Shown in pieces: positions 36,128-45,824 of a stretch of DNA of 64,000 bases. The DNA comes from Hathewaya proteolytica DSM 3090 (GTDB lineage Bacteria > Bacillota > Clostridia > Clostridiales > Clostridiaceae), in the NCBI RefSeq assembly GCF_900142225.1, contig NZ_FRAD01000006.1:1-64000 (forward strand). The letters run 5' to 3'. The first letter of the stretch is position 1, and every line of letters starts with the position of its first letter. Position numbers and translations under genes: made by a program. Under the pieces are notes generated by a model. That model was not told the DNA's origin. It ran no database searches and saw nothing but the letters and a program-made list of their open reading frames with translations.

Positions 36128-39100
36128 CTAATCCTCCAATAAACTCATTAAATCATCGAATGCAGATTTATTCTCGTCAAATCTTGGATCTACATCATTT
36201 GACCAGTTACCACTCCTAGTTAGTGCTTCTTTCGCAGCTAACATCTCACTATGAACATTACATCTGTCTTCATCTACCTTCTTTAGGAATCCTATAAACT
36301 GTTTTATTATCTGCATAGGATTTTTTGAATATAGAATAATCTTTTCCAAGGTTCTCATATCAGTTGTATCTGCACTCAAAATAGCAAAGGCTTTTGATAT
36401 ATCGGCACCTTTATCTTTGAATGACGTAGCTTCATTTGTTTTCAGCGACACATTAACACCATTCGTTTCAGTATCCTTATAAAACTCTATAACTTCATTC
36501 ATTAAATCTTTAATATCATCCGTCTCAATTTCCGAATCTTCCGGAAACCCAAAAAAAGTTAATGCTTCTTCATATAAAGTTTTACCCTCCAAACACTCTA
36601 CTGAGACAACCTTATCTACTCTTGACACAATCTTCTTCAAATAGTCCTTTGAGTCATTTCTTGCCTTTATTTTGTCTGTTTCCAAATTCTCTAAGTCAAT
36701 ATCAAATGAATTACTTCTCAAGTCCTTAAAAATCAATTCTAGCAAGTTATAATTGATTATTTTTCTCTTTGCATTCTTTTGATTACCTTGAATCAAATTG
36801 AAATATCTCTGTGTTAAATCAATATTATTCTCCGCAGCACTATTAGCATAAACAATATTATTAACTAAATCACACCATTCTTGGGAATGGCCATTTAGTT
36901 CGCTCTTCTTTCTCAAATTATTTTCTTTAATATAAGTATCTACTCTTATATCTGATACTCTGCTAACTTGCTGATCTCCATTTAACAATCCCCTATATAC
37001 TTCCGCTATCATCGAACACTTTAAATAATCAGGGCATTTTTCTTTTTGGTCGAAAGCTTTAACTATATCAACAAACGTTTTTTTATGCTTTTCCAGCCAA
37101 CTTGTAGCTACTCTTATACTTGATGTTGAACCATCAAAATCCCAAGAAGCATACTCTGTATTTCCTTCTCTCTTTTTACCAAGATACCAACTCTTTCCGA
37201 TTGCAAGCAATAACTGATATGTTTCATCATTATCTTCTAACAAAACAAGCCCTTTATCCACTTTCTTATCCTGTCGTTCTATCTCAACTAGGTCAAAACT
37301 TGATTTTTCCACCATTTGAACAGATACCAATGGAACACCTTCTTGCTGCCACGAAATATTGGCAAAAATAAACTTACTAATCTCATCTCTTACCTGATAA
37401 GCTTTTGTAAAGCTTTTTTTGTCATAATGCCACTCTGAAAGAATTTTTGCGAAATCTTCAAATGCCTTATTAACTACTGGTTTTGGCTCTGGTATCGGAG
37501 TTGATATAGGCTCTGGAGCTGGTGGTTCCGTATTTCCACCTTGATCATTGTTTCCACTATCTGTTATATCTTCTGGCTCAATTACAAATTTCTCACCATC
37601 AACCTTATATCCAAGAATTTTTTCTACAAAAGAACTTAATCCAAATTCAGCAAATACATTGACGTTAACTGCACCTAAATAGCCCTTTTTACTTGTATCA
37701 AGAGTACAATTGCCCCAATAACTTAAAATCGCTAATAAACGTTGTGTCATAACAGCCTTTTCTTCTTCATTATTAGGCATATTTGTAATTGTACTCTTAA
37801 CACGATCAACTATTTCAAAGCTAAGATTAGGCTTTTTTGATAATAAAAACTTAGGAAACATTTTTTTATCTTGAATTATACTATCAACAGCTGGTTCAAT
37901 TATTTTTCTAATAATATATCGTGGTGTTTTATGTACATCTATCCCATTATAAAGATTTACAATCGCTCTCTTCGTAAATGGATATAAGCTAATTCTCTTC
38001 CCAATATATGTATAATATTCCCAATTATTTACCTCGGTTTCTTTATGAACAGGATACTCGGAATCCAACGCACCATCTTTATGCCATTTTTTAATATCTT
38101 CCTCGCTAACTGACATTACATTCAAATACTTTGCAACAAACTGTATTAAATCATCCTGATTATTTCCAATAGAACCATCCTCAATCGTAACCATAGTAGT
38201 AATTCTATCTAAATAATTCGATCTAAATTCTTTAAAATACTCTGTTGTAGTACCTATTACTGAAACCAGTCTACACATATTATCTTTGGCATTTTCACCA
38301 GTATGATTTACAATCAATGCATCCAATAAATCTCTATTGATACCAGTACATGATGTAATATCCTCAATTAATAAAATAAGATTTTTTTCCTGCAAAAATA
38401 ATTCTTGTCTAATTTCCTTAAAAATCTGCTGAAAATCTCCAGGTTCGATCCCCGCACAAGCCTTTATTACTGGTTCAACCTTAGAATTCATATATTCAAC
38501 TAGTATTTCCGGATTACATTCATCGTCAGGAAAACTACCATCTGTCTCAGGCAATAATTTATTGGCCATTTTTACAGCTTTTTTACTGGCATTATTTTTC
38601 AATTTCATGTTGAAATCATAATCTAGCGTAAAGTCTTCTATTTCAAATAATGCAAGAACATCCTCGTCATTTGTAGTATTACTATCGACAATTTTGCTAT
38701 AAATACGCTCTATTGGACCACCAGCCATCAGCATTCTTTCCTCAAACTCTGAACTCGAAAGAAGCTCTCTGAAATTTCTCTGATCACTTGAAGAAAGGCT
38801 TGAATCTTTGCCATCCACTATTTCAACCAAAAACTTGTGATAAATTTCATACTTAAATTTCTGTTCACTTACATTTTGATTTGCTCTGACTAATCTTTCA
38901 TAAATATCTTTATTTTTAATATTTTTAACTTCATCAATATTAAGAAACTGCTTAATTGTGCCTTTTAGTGTATTGTCACTTCTTCTAATCATCAATACAA
39001 CATCATTTTGTACATCTAGTGCTGAAAGCCTAGCTTCAATCCATCTAATAAAATGTGATTTTCCTGAGCCACTTGAACCGTCCACTACAATTAGCTGATG

Positions 39101-39307
39101 TTCATTATACACATCAGAATTATTAAAATATTTACTGAACACCTCATCCTCTGATATATAATCAGATACAGGTGTTCCAGATAAATCATTTGTTACTGTA
39201 ATTTTTCTAAATGGTACATGAGTAGAAAGGAAGTCAGCTTGTGTACTATTAATTGAATCAACATTCAATACATCTTTTAATCTTTTCAATGCAATTTGCT
39301 TATTCAT
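36128..39307 (-). CDS. Large P-loop ATPase of the effector module (DpdH-like)
   Basis: This 1059-residue protein has Walker A GSSGSGKS (77-84) and a Walker B-like ILLIEDITSC near 318-327, followed by a VSVIGTTTEYF sensor-like strand. A Pro-rich linker near 605-630 separates this AAA-type half from a helical C-terminal half. Size, motif position and gene order next to SNF2, RecQ-like and small genes resemble DpdH of 7-deazaguanine DNA systems. This is a resemblance recalled from family knowledge, not a search. Its start overlaps the end of the gene before it. Confidence 0.6.
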   Translation of the reverse strand: MNKQIALKRLKDVLNVDSINSTQADFLSTHVPFRKITVTNDLSGTPVSDYISEDEVFSKYFNNSDVYNEHQLIVVDGSSGSGKSHFIRWIEARLSALDVQNDVVLMIRRSDNTLKGTIKQFLNIDEVKNIKNKDIYERLVRANQNVSEQKFKYEIYHKFLVEIVDGKDSSLSSSDQRNFRELLSSSEFEERMLMAGGPIERIYSKIVDSNTTNDEDVLALFEIEDFTLDYDFNMKLKNNASKKAVKMANKLLPETDGSFPDDECNPEILVEYMNSKVEPVIKACAGIEPGDFQQIFKEIRQELFLQEKNLILLIEDITSCTGINRDLLDALIVNHTGENAKDNMCRLVSVIGTTTEYFKEFRSNYLDRITTMVTIEDGSIGNNQDDLIQFVAKYLNVMSVSEEDIKKWHKDGALDSEYPVHKETEVNNWEYYTYIGKRISLYPFTKRAIVNLYNGIDVHKTPRYIIRKIIEPAVDSIIQDKKMFPKFLLSKKPNLSFEIVDRVKSTITNMPNNEEEKAVMTQRLLAILSYWGNCTLDTSKKGYLGAVNVNVFAEFGLSSFVEKILGYKVDGEKFVIEPEDITDSGNNDQGGNTEPPAPEPISTPIPEPKPVVNKAFEDFAKILSEWHYDKKSFTKAYQVRDEISKFIFANISWQQEGVPLVSVQMVEKSSFDLVEIERQDKKVDKGLVLLEDNDETYQLLLAIGKSWYLGKKREGNTEYASWDFDGSTSSIRVATSWLEKHKKTFVDIVKAFDQKEKCPDYLKCSMIAEVYRGLLNGDQQVSRVSDIRVDTYIKENNLRKKSELNGHSQEWCDLVNNIVYANSAAENNIDLTQRYFNLIQGNQKNAKRKIINYNLLELIFKDLRSNSFDIDLENLETDKIKARNDSKDYLKKIVSRVDKVVSVECLEGKTLYEEALTFFGFPEDSEIETDDIKDLMNEVIEFYKDTETNGVNVSLKTNEATSFKDKGADISKAFAILSADTTDMRTLEKIILYSKNPMQIIKQFIGFLKKVDEDRCNVHSEMLAAKEALTRSGNWSNDVDPRFDENKSAFDDLMSLLED

Positions 39308-40119
39308 CCTCTTTTTACTCCTTTATAAACTATGTGTGTAAATTCATCTGTAAACTCATGCGTACTATCTAAAAATAGCTTCCATTTTTCTTTACTATCA
39401 AGATTTTTTTTCAAAACAACTTCTTTTCTATCATGCATCTGCCTTAATGCATTGGACATCGCTGCATTGAACTCTTTTTTCTCTTCAGCACTCTCTAATG
39501 CAACTGAAGCGTATTTGTGAAGTTGTTCAACAAATTCACCTACAGAATATTCTTTATTCTTTTCCAATTCTGCCAACTCACAATAATCTTGTAATGCTAC
39601 ATGCATATTAGGTAAAAAATACATTGCATATCCCTCTTGGATATATCCAAAACCTAAAAATGAAATCCAGAATCGACTTCCCAACATCATTTGTTCATTT
39701 ACCAGTTGGATTCCTGCTTTTTCCTGTACTTCTCGGCGAATATTTACATCAGTTAAAGTTTTATACTTTAACCACGTATTATTTGCTTCTAAATAGCATT
39801 TAGTAATCTTATAGAAATATGAATCCTTATTATTAAAAACGATAGAATTACAATACATCCTAAATGTTTCTAAGCTCTTTATAACCGTCTTATCTCCAAT
39901 GAATTTTAATGTATCATTATCCTTCTCGATAAGCTTCAATTCTTGTACACATACTTCTCTTATACTCGGATAGTAAGAAGTAGAACCTGAAGGATTTATT
40001 CCTTTTGGCTCCATCCTTTCTCTTGCGACATTATCATCAATATCACCTTTAGAAACCATTTTGCATAGCTCATAAACTCTTTCAGGTATAGGTTCCGTCT
40101 TTATATTATTATCAAACAT
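39304..40119 (-). CDS. Small protein between RecQ-like helicase and ATPase (DpdG-like)
   Basis: This 271-residue protein has GSRFWISFLGFGYI near 157-170 and a helical remainder. There is no catalytic motif. Its size and place, just after the RecQ-like gene and overlapping the ATPase gene by 4 bases, are as for dpdG. The N-terminus (PIPERVYELCKMVSKGDI) is helix-turn-helix-like, so DNA or partner binding is possible. Confidence 0.5.
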   Translation of the reverse strand: MFDNNIKTEPIPERVYELCKMVSKGDIDDNVARERMEPKGINPSGSTSYYPSIREVCVQELKLIEKDNDTLKFIGDKTVIKSLETFRMYCNSIVFNNKDSYFYKITKCYLEANNTWLKYKTLTDVNIRREVQEKAGIQLVNEQMMLGSRFWISFLGFGYIQEGYAMYFLPNMHVALQDYCELAELEKNKEYSVGEFVEQLHKYASVALESAEEKKEFNAAMSNALRQMHDRKEVVLKKNLDSKEKWKLFLDSTHEFTDEFTHIVYKGVKRG

Positions 40120-40142
40120 TACAAAATATCTCCTTCCAAATT

Positions 40143-42572
40143 CTATTCCTGTCTACAATGCTGAATTATCGGTAGCTCAGATAAATGTTTGTTTTTACTT
40201 CTTATTTCATAATCTTTTTCAGAAAATAACAAATATCTAATATCATATTTTTTTATACTATTCTCAATAATGTTTACTATTCTATTCTGTATAGATACAT
40301 GATCTGGAATACATATTCCGATAACACCTGATATAAAATATCTATTTACCGACACTAACTCTATGAAATCTGTAAAATTACAGTACAAAAGGCTCTTATC
40401 ATATACTTGCTGAAATCCTTTTAATTTATCTAGTTCCTCATTTGTAGAAACCAATACATTGATTCCCTTCGACAAGAAGTCTTCTAATTCATTATTGTAA
40501 TATGAGTTAATAATAAGCATACATCTTGCACCATACATTTTTTCATCAAACTCTGGCATTACTTCCACCAAAGGAACTTCAATATCTATTTTCAAAGTTT
40601 TTGTGTCTTCAAAATCTGTAATTTCTATATGTTCATTACATCCAGCACAATAATCATGTGTTTTCCTATATATCTTCGTAAACATATCTGACCAACAACT
40701 TTTTCCAACTTTATCAAGATTACTTTTCATCAACGAAAACTCTCGCTCCGTATTTTCCCATTCCTTGTCTCTTATTTCGTCAATCATCAAAACAGTAGAA
40801 TTATTATCAGTCAAAATTTTTCTTTCGATTACTGTAATATAAAACACATATTTATTGTTTATATACTGTATATCGTCAATCGAAATCAGCCCATTTCGTC
40901 TTAAAAATAATATTACATTCACATTCCAATTAATATCCTGATTACTAATAGAATCTATAAATTCTTCATCCTCATTGTAATCTGGTTTAACATATGTATC
41001 TATCATATATTTTGAATTAAGTAAAGGCTGCGTTTTACTACTGTTAAGCATGCTGAACCATCTACCTTTAAGCTTTTGCGTTGTAATAACCTTACTCACA
41101 AAATTAAAAGCTGAATCTACATCTTGATTTGTATATATCATGCTACTAAGACATGGAAGTCCATCACGACCACCTCTTCCAGCCTCTTGATAATACTTAT
41201 TAGGATTTTCAGGTACATACGTGTGTAAAACAGTTCGAACATTCTTTTTATCAACACCAACTCCAAAAGCACATGTAGCAATCATCAAGTCAAATTGCCC
41301 ATCTTTCCATTTTTCAATCAGAGTTAATCTTTGCTCATTATTTGTTTTTCCAGTAAATGTATTTAAATTATTGTATCCACGTCCATTTAACCGTTCTTTT
41401 AACTTTTCTGCCTCATCAGGTGATTTCACGTATACAATCATAGGTCTTGGCAGTAAATCAATAGCTTCTAATATCTTATTATTCTTTTCACCATAATTAT
41501 CGCAATGAATAATATCAAACCTTGTTTCATGCCTTAATTTCTCACATCTTATCTCGATCCATTTATCATCACTAGTATAAAACATCTTTAATTGACGTAT
41601 TGTTTCATCACTATATGTAGCCGACAACAAATATGTTTTCAATGTATTATTTGACTGCAAGAAATTCTTACGCAGTGTATCCAAACATTGAAAATCAATT
41701 CTAAATAACGACCCCCACTCAATAATGATGTGCGCCTCATCTACAACTAAATTCTTTAAATACTTTTCGTTATTAGCCTTTTCTATCTTTTCTCTTAATT
41801 CTTTGTTCTTAATTAAGCTTTCTGGCGAAATAAATAATATTTTTGCAGTCTTATTTTCAAGACATTTATAAAACTTCTGTAATGAACTCCCACTATGATG
41901 ATAAAAAATCTCATTTTCCACGTCAGAATTAATAATATCTTTCGCATTTTTATACTGATCCATCATCAATGACACTGTAGGAACAATAACAATCGTAAGT
42001 CCTGATTCTTGATATGCTATAGTTTGAGTTATCAAACTCTTTCCGCCACCTGTAGTCATTGATACTAAACAAGAATAACCGTAAGGTACACGAAGTGCTC
42101 CTGTTACAGCAAGTTTTTGTTCATTACTTTTAAAACACTCGAAACCAGTAAGTCCTTCAACATAGGGATTAGTTTTCAGATTATGGATATTATCTATTTT
42201 TCTTTCTCTAATATCCTGCATATACAACTGTTTTACCAGTTCTACATTGGAAAAGTCAGGCAATAACATACTTGTCCACATTTTTCCAGTATTCAAATCA
42301 ATCTGAAGTCCAAATTCCTTTAGTCTGCTTGAAGGTACATAATTTTTTATCACTATAGACTTTTTTACTAACAGTAGATAGTTTCGCAATGCACATTCAA
42401 AATCCACTTTGTAATTCTCATCATCTTTACACATAAGCCATAACAAACTAAGACTTCTTGCAGTGCTATAAATATATTCCTCTCTGTCATTAGAAAAAGA
42501 ATCTATCTTTTCAAGTAAATTACCTATATGTATTGCGTTTTCTAATAAAGCATGTAGTTCATTATCATTCAT
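40143..42572 (-). CDS. RecQ-like helicase of the effector module (DpdF-like)
   Basis: This 809-residue protein is a superfamily 2 helicase. Motif I is MTTGGGKSL (about 172-180), motif II is DEAH (278-281) and motif III is LLSAT. Motifs IV to VI include MIATCAFGVGVDKKNVRTVL and YYQEAGRGGRDG, which is the RecQ form. The C-terminal 300 residues are unlike RecQ and include a C-x2-C pair (YCAGCNEH). DpdF in Dpd systems is a RecQ-like helicase of similar size. The gene overlaps the SNF2 gene by 8 bases. Confidence 0.75.
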   Translation of the reverse strand: MNDNELHALLENAIHIGNLLEKIDSFSNDREEYIYSTARSLSLLWLMCKDDENYKVDFECALRNYLLLVKKSIVIKNYVPSSRLKEFGLQIDLNTGKMWTSMLLPDFSNVELVKQLYMQDIRERKIDNIHNLKTNPYVEGLTGFECFKSNEQKLAVTGALRVPYGYSCLVSMTTGGGKSLITQTIAYQESGLTIVIVPTVSLMMDQYKNAKDIINSDVENEIFYHHSGSSLQKFYKCLENKTAKILFISPESLIKNKELREKIEKANNEKYLKNLVVDEAHIIIEWGSLFRIDFQCLDTLRKNFLQSNNTLKTYLLSATYSDETIRQLKMFYTSDDKWIEIRCEKLRHETRFDIIHCDNYGEKNNKILEAIDLLPRPMIVYVKSPDEAEKLKERLNGRGYNNLNTFTGKTNNEQRLTLIEKWKDGQFDLMIATCAFGVGVDKKNVRTVLHTYVPENPNKYYQEAGRGGRDGLPCLSSMIYTNQDVDSAFNFVSKVITTQKLKGRWFSMLNSSKTQPLLNSKYMIDTYVKPDYNEDEEFIDSISNQDINWNVNVILFLRRNGLISIDDIQYINNKYVFYITVIERKILTDNNSTVLMIDEIRDKEWENTEREFSLMKSNLDKVGKSCWSDMFTKIYRKTHDYCAGCNEHIEITDFEDTKTLKIDIEVPLVEVMPEFDEKMYGARCMLIINSYYNNELEDFLSKGINVLVSTNEELDKLKGFQQVYDKSLLYCNFTDFIELVSVNRYFISGVIGICIPDHVSIQNRIVNIIENSIKKYDIRYLLFSEKDYEIRSKNKHLSELPIIQHCRQE

Positions 42573-45500
42573 AAAACATCCTCACATAACACACCGAATC
42601 CAAAACCATTCTTGGTTTGCTAAAACACTTATAAATTGTCTCATTTAATTTTTCATAATCCTCAATCGCAGTTTTGTTATAGAAACTTGAAGTTGCCTTT
42701 TCAGCACCACTATTCTTCAATAACTCCGCTTTTAATAACGCTAACTGCTTTCTTAATTTCGCACCAATTTTCTTTTTTACCAAATCTGAAGCTTTACTAT
42801 ATCCATCATTTGTTAATTCATTCCATTTCTCATTTGGATACATATTCATAAAAGCTTCAATATTTGGGTTCAATCCAGATCTTGAGCCAAGGTGAATGAA
42901 TTTTTTGTGATCAACTTTTTCTGATGACATCAGATAATTGAACATTTTTAATACATCCTCTTCAGGTATTATGCAGTTTTCAGATAATGATACCGCACAT
43001 TGAAATTGCTCTATCGGCATGAATCCTCTATATTTATCTATCAAATGAACAGAAATACCTTTTTCCAATAATACGGTTTCATCAGGATATAATGCCCATG
43101 TAAAAACAAACCCATTCCAATCCATACTTGTTTTACAAGCAAATGCAGCACAAGTACCCTTATAAGAATTTATTGCATTGCTTACAATACTGTCAAAGAT
43201 TGCATCTCCTGGAGCAAAAAAATGAATATAATCATTTTCTATTCCATTTTTTCTGTCAAATGTACCTTGTACATAATTCACATCGGAATGCACCATTTTA
43301 TCACCATTTAATGAACGTACTCTATTTTGCAATTGGTTAATTCTATCACCAATCATCAGTCGGATATCTGGTGGTACAAAAAGCGAATTGTATGCTGATT
43401 TTAAAGAAAATGATGACGCATCAAATCGAATTGTTGACTCTTCTTGATGTCTTCCCTTAAATCCAGATAACAAAGACCACCTCATCATAGAATTTGCAAA
43501 CAACTCTCTTTCATTAGCAACATACATTTCTCTTGTATCATCCATAATTCTATTTAGAGCCTGATATTTATACTCTGCAACATCAAAATATCGTTCCCTC
43601 TTAATAGTTTCTTTTAATGCATCTAACTCCTTTTCAACTTCTTCAATAATACTAACTAAACCATATTTGAAGTCATCACAAACAGCCTTAATTATTTTTT
43701 CGTCCATTGAATTCATAATAATTTCAAGACCACTTTGTGATTTTGTAAAAATACCGATTCCCTGGTTCCAAAATTTAAATAAATCTTCTTCCAATGAATC
43801 TTTTGAGTAACAAACTACTGAAACTACCGGTTTATCTTCTTCTCTTCCAATTCTATCTAATCTACCTATTCTTTGCTCCAAGTCATTAGCACTCCATGGA
43901 ATATCAATGTGAACTAAAATATCTGCATTTTGAAAATTTCGTCCTTCACCACCAGACTCATCTGAAAGTAAAATCCAATAATCATCATCTGTTTCGAATC
44001 TATATGCACCCAACTCACGCTCATCCGTCTCTATATATTTTGAAAAGAATGCACAATGTCCCTTACCGAAATAATTTTCCAAAATTTCTTTATATAATTG
44101 AAAAGTCTCATCAAAATTTGTAAATATTAAAACTTTTTTCCCATAAGCTTCCTGATCAATATAATCAATTATATTGTTAATTCTAGACATATAATCAGTA
44201 GGATCTTCCATATAATTATTAATCTTTTTACAATTATTTTGTTCTTCTTTTCTCCATTGTTTTGCTACCTCCAATAATGATATCGGAACATCTAAAGTGC
44301 TTCTCATTAATTCACTTTCAAGAGCACATGCTGAACTGTAAAATGAAGCTACAATTCTTTTGTATTTTTCAATGTAAATATCATAGTTCAATTCTTGAGT
44401 TTCAATCCATTCAGCCAATTCCCTATATACGTTATATTCTGTATTATTAAAGTTCGTCTGCATATCATAAGGAATCTCTTGCAATTGTCGAATATTGTAA
44501 TCTTCATCCTCGCTTCTTCTGTTTCTAATAATTGATTTTTCAAACTGATAATTCTCGCAAACATATGCTAATGCACCCTGAATACCCTCAATCCCGAAGT
44601 CATCACTGTCATAATCTATATCTGCATACATCTTCTTAAAGGAATCATCATTAATCAACTTATTTATTTTTTTCATACTGTCTATTACATCATCAAATGC
44701 ATCTTCTGTATCCTCTGTATGTTGATTATCGCTTTCTTCAATTTCTTCCAGATATGAATCTAAATCTTCTAGAGACTCGTGTACTCGTCTTACAACATCA
44801 CCCTGTAATTCCAACAATTCTTCAAATTTTTCATCAGACATTGAAGTATATTTACTTGGTTGTATTAACTGTAATAATTTCTTGTACTCTTCTTTTCTTC
44901 GTTGAACTGGTGTAGCACTTAACATTAAAATATTTTTTGTTCGTCTACTAAGCGTAAGCAAATTTAAATACATCGCCTTATCTTGCAAGTACTTATGTAC
45001 TTCATCTGCAATTACAAAATCATACTCATTTAGATAGTTTTCTATTTCGCTCATACCAGCTAAACATATGTCATTATTATTTACATCCAAACCCTCTAAT
45101 ATTTTAAACTTGTATGCGAGTTCAGTCCTCCATTGTTCAACTAAAGCATCCGGAACAACAATTAATACCTTAGCATTATGATTGTCATGCAAATAAACTT
45201 TCAAAACACCTAATGCTTCTATCGTTTTTCCCATTCCAACTTCATCTGCAATCATGTTTCTGCATACTCCATCTTGCAAACATCTCATAATTGTTCTTAA
45301 TTGGTGTGTTTTCAAATATATTTTACAACCTGCAATTTCACTAAACCCATATAGCGAGTTATTAATGATGTGCATTGTTTTACTTACTACGCTTCTACCA
45401 GTGAACCACATCGGATTCTGAAACTCATATTGTTTTAATTGTTCCAAAGGCCAAACGTATCCGTCATTATATGAGCATTCAAGCATGTTTTCTGGTAAAT

Positions 45501-45822
45501 ACTCAATCACATCATCCGGCGATTGAACATAATAGTAATATAATCCATCTTTTGTGTTTTTCTTACACGCTTTTATTTCATATATTTTTCGCTTATACTG
45601 TACCTGCGCACCAATCCTTATTTTGCAACGAGAAACACTATTAACACCATATTTTCCATTTTCCGGTTTTGAATAAAAAACTCCTACCCCTGTTACATCA
45701 AAAAATTCAACATCCATCAATTCAGAAAAATCATCCACTGATTTTATTTTTCCGATTGCATAATCACGAGAATATTTTTCATTATCAATTGCACATCTAA
45801 CAAACATTCCACGCGTTATCAT
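42565..45822 (-). CDS. SNF2/RapA-type helicase of the effector module (DpdE-like)
   Basis: This 1085-residue protein has Walker A DEVGMGKTIEAL (193-204), motif II ADEVHKYL (DEVH 273-276), motif III LSATPVQRR, and C-terminal motifs VLIFTNFDET, SDESGGEGRNFQNAD and EQRIGRLDRIGR. This is the SNF2/RapA form, used to move along or remodel DNA. About 165 N-terminal residues resemble beta-barrel modules. Position and size match DpdE. DrmD of DISARM is another possible relative, but no other DISARM gene is present. Confidence 0.8.
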   Translation of the reverse strand: MITRGMFVRCAIDNEKYSRDYAIGKIKSVDDFSELMDVEFFDVTGVGVFYSKPENGKYGVNSVSRCKIRIGAQVQYKRKIYEIKACKKNTKDGLYYYYVQSPDDVIEYLPENMLECSYNDGYVWPLEQLKQYEFQNPMWFTGRSVVSKTMHIINNSLYGFSEIAGCKIYLKTHQLRTIMRCLQDGVCRNMIADEVGMGKTIEALGVLKVYLHDNHNAKVLIVVPDALVEQWRTELAYKFKILEGLDVNNNDICLAGMSEIENYLNEYDFVIADEVHKYLQDKAMYLNLLTLSRRTKNILMLSATPVQRRKEEYKKLLQLIQPSKYTSMSDEKFEELLELQGDVVRRVHESLEDLDSYLEEIEESDNQHTEDTEDAFDDVIDSMKKINKLINDDSFKKMYADIDYDSDDFGIEGIQGALAYVCENYQFEKSIIRNRRSEDEDYNIRQLQEIPYDMQTNFNNTEYNVYRELAEWIETQELNYDIYIEKYKRIVASFYSSACALESELMRSTLDVPISLLEVAKQWRKEEQNNCKKINNYMEDPTDYMSRINNIIDYIDQEAYGKKVLIFTNFDETFQLYKEILENYFGKGHCAFFSKYIETDERELGAYRFETDDDYWILLSDESGGEGRNFQNADILVHIDIPWSANDLEQRIGRLDRIGREEDKPVVSVVCYSKDSLEEDLFKFWNQGIGIFTKSQSGLEIIMNSMDEKIIKAVCDDFKYGLVSIIEEVEKELDALKETIKRERYFDVAEYKYQALNRIMDDTREMYVANERELFANSMMRWSLLSGFKGRHQEESTIRFDASSFSLKSAYNSLFVPPDIRLMIGDRINQLQNRVRSLNGDKMVHSDVNYVQGTFDRKNGIENDYIHFFAPGDAIFDSIVSNAINSYKGTCAAFACKTSMDWNGFVFTWALYPDETVLLEKGISVHLIDKYRGFMPIEQFQCAVSLSENCIIPEEDVLKMFNYLMSSEKVDHKKFIHLGSRSGLNPNIEAFMNMYPNEKWNELTNDGYSKASDLVKKKIGAKLRKQLALLKAELLKNSGAEKATSSFYNKTAIEDYEKLNETIYKCFSKPRMVLDSVCYVRMFYE

Positions 45823-45824
45823 AA

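Noticed and set aside
36128..39307. Assignment of the P-loop ATPase to DptF or DptH
   Set aside because: The neighbouring genes are SNF2, RecQ-like and a 271-residue protein, not dptG, and the motif layout does not look like the Dpt proteins I know.
42565..45822. DISARM system, because of a SNF2-type helicase
   Set aside because: No DUF1998 protein, phospholipase-D protein or DNA methyltransferase is present nearby.
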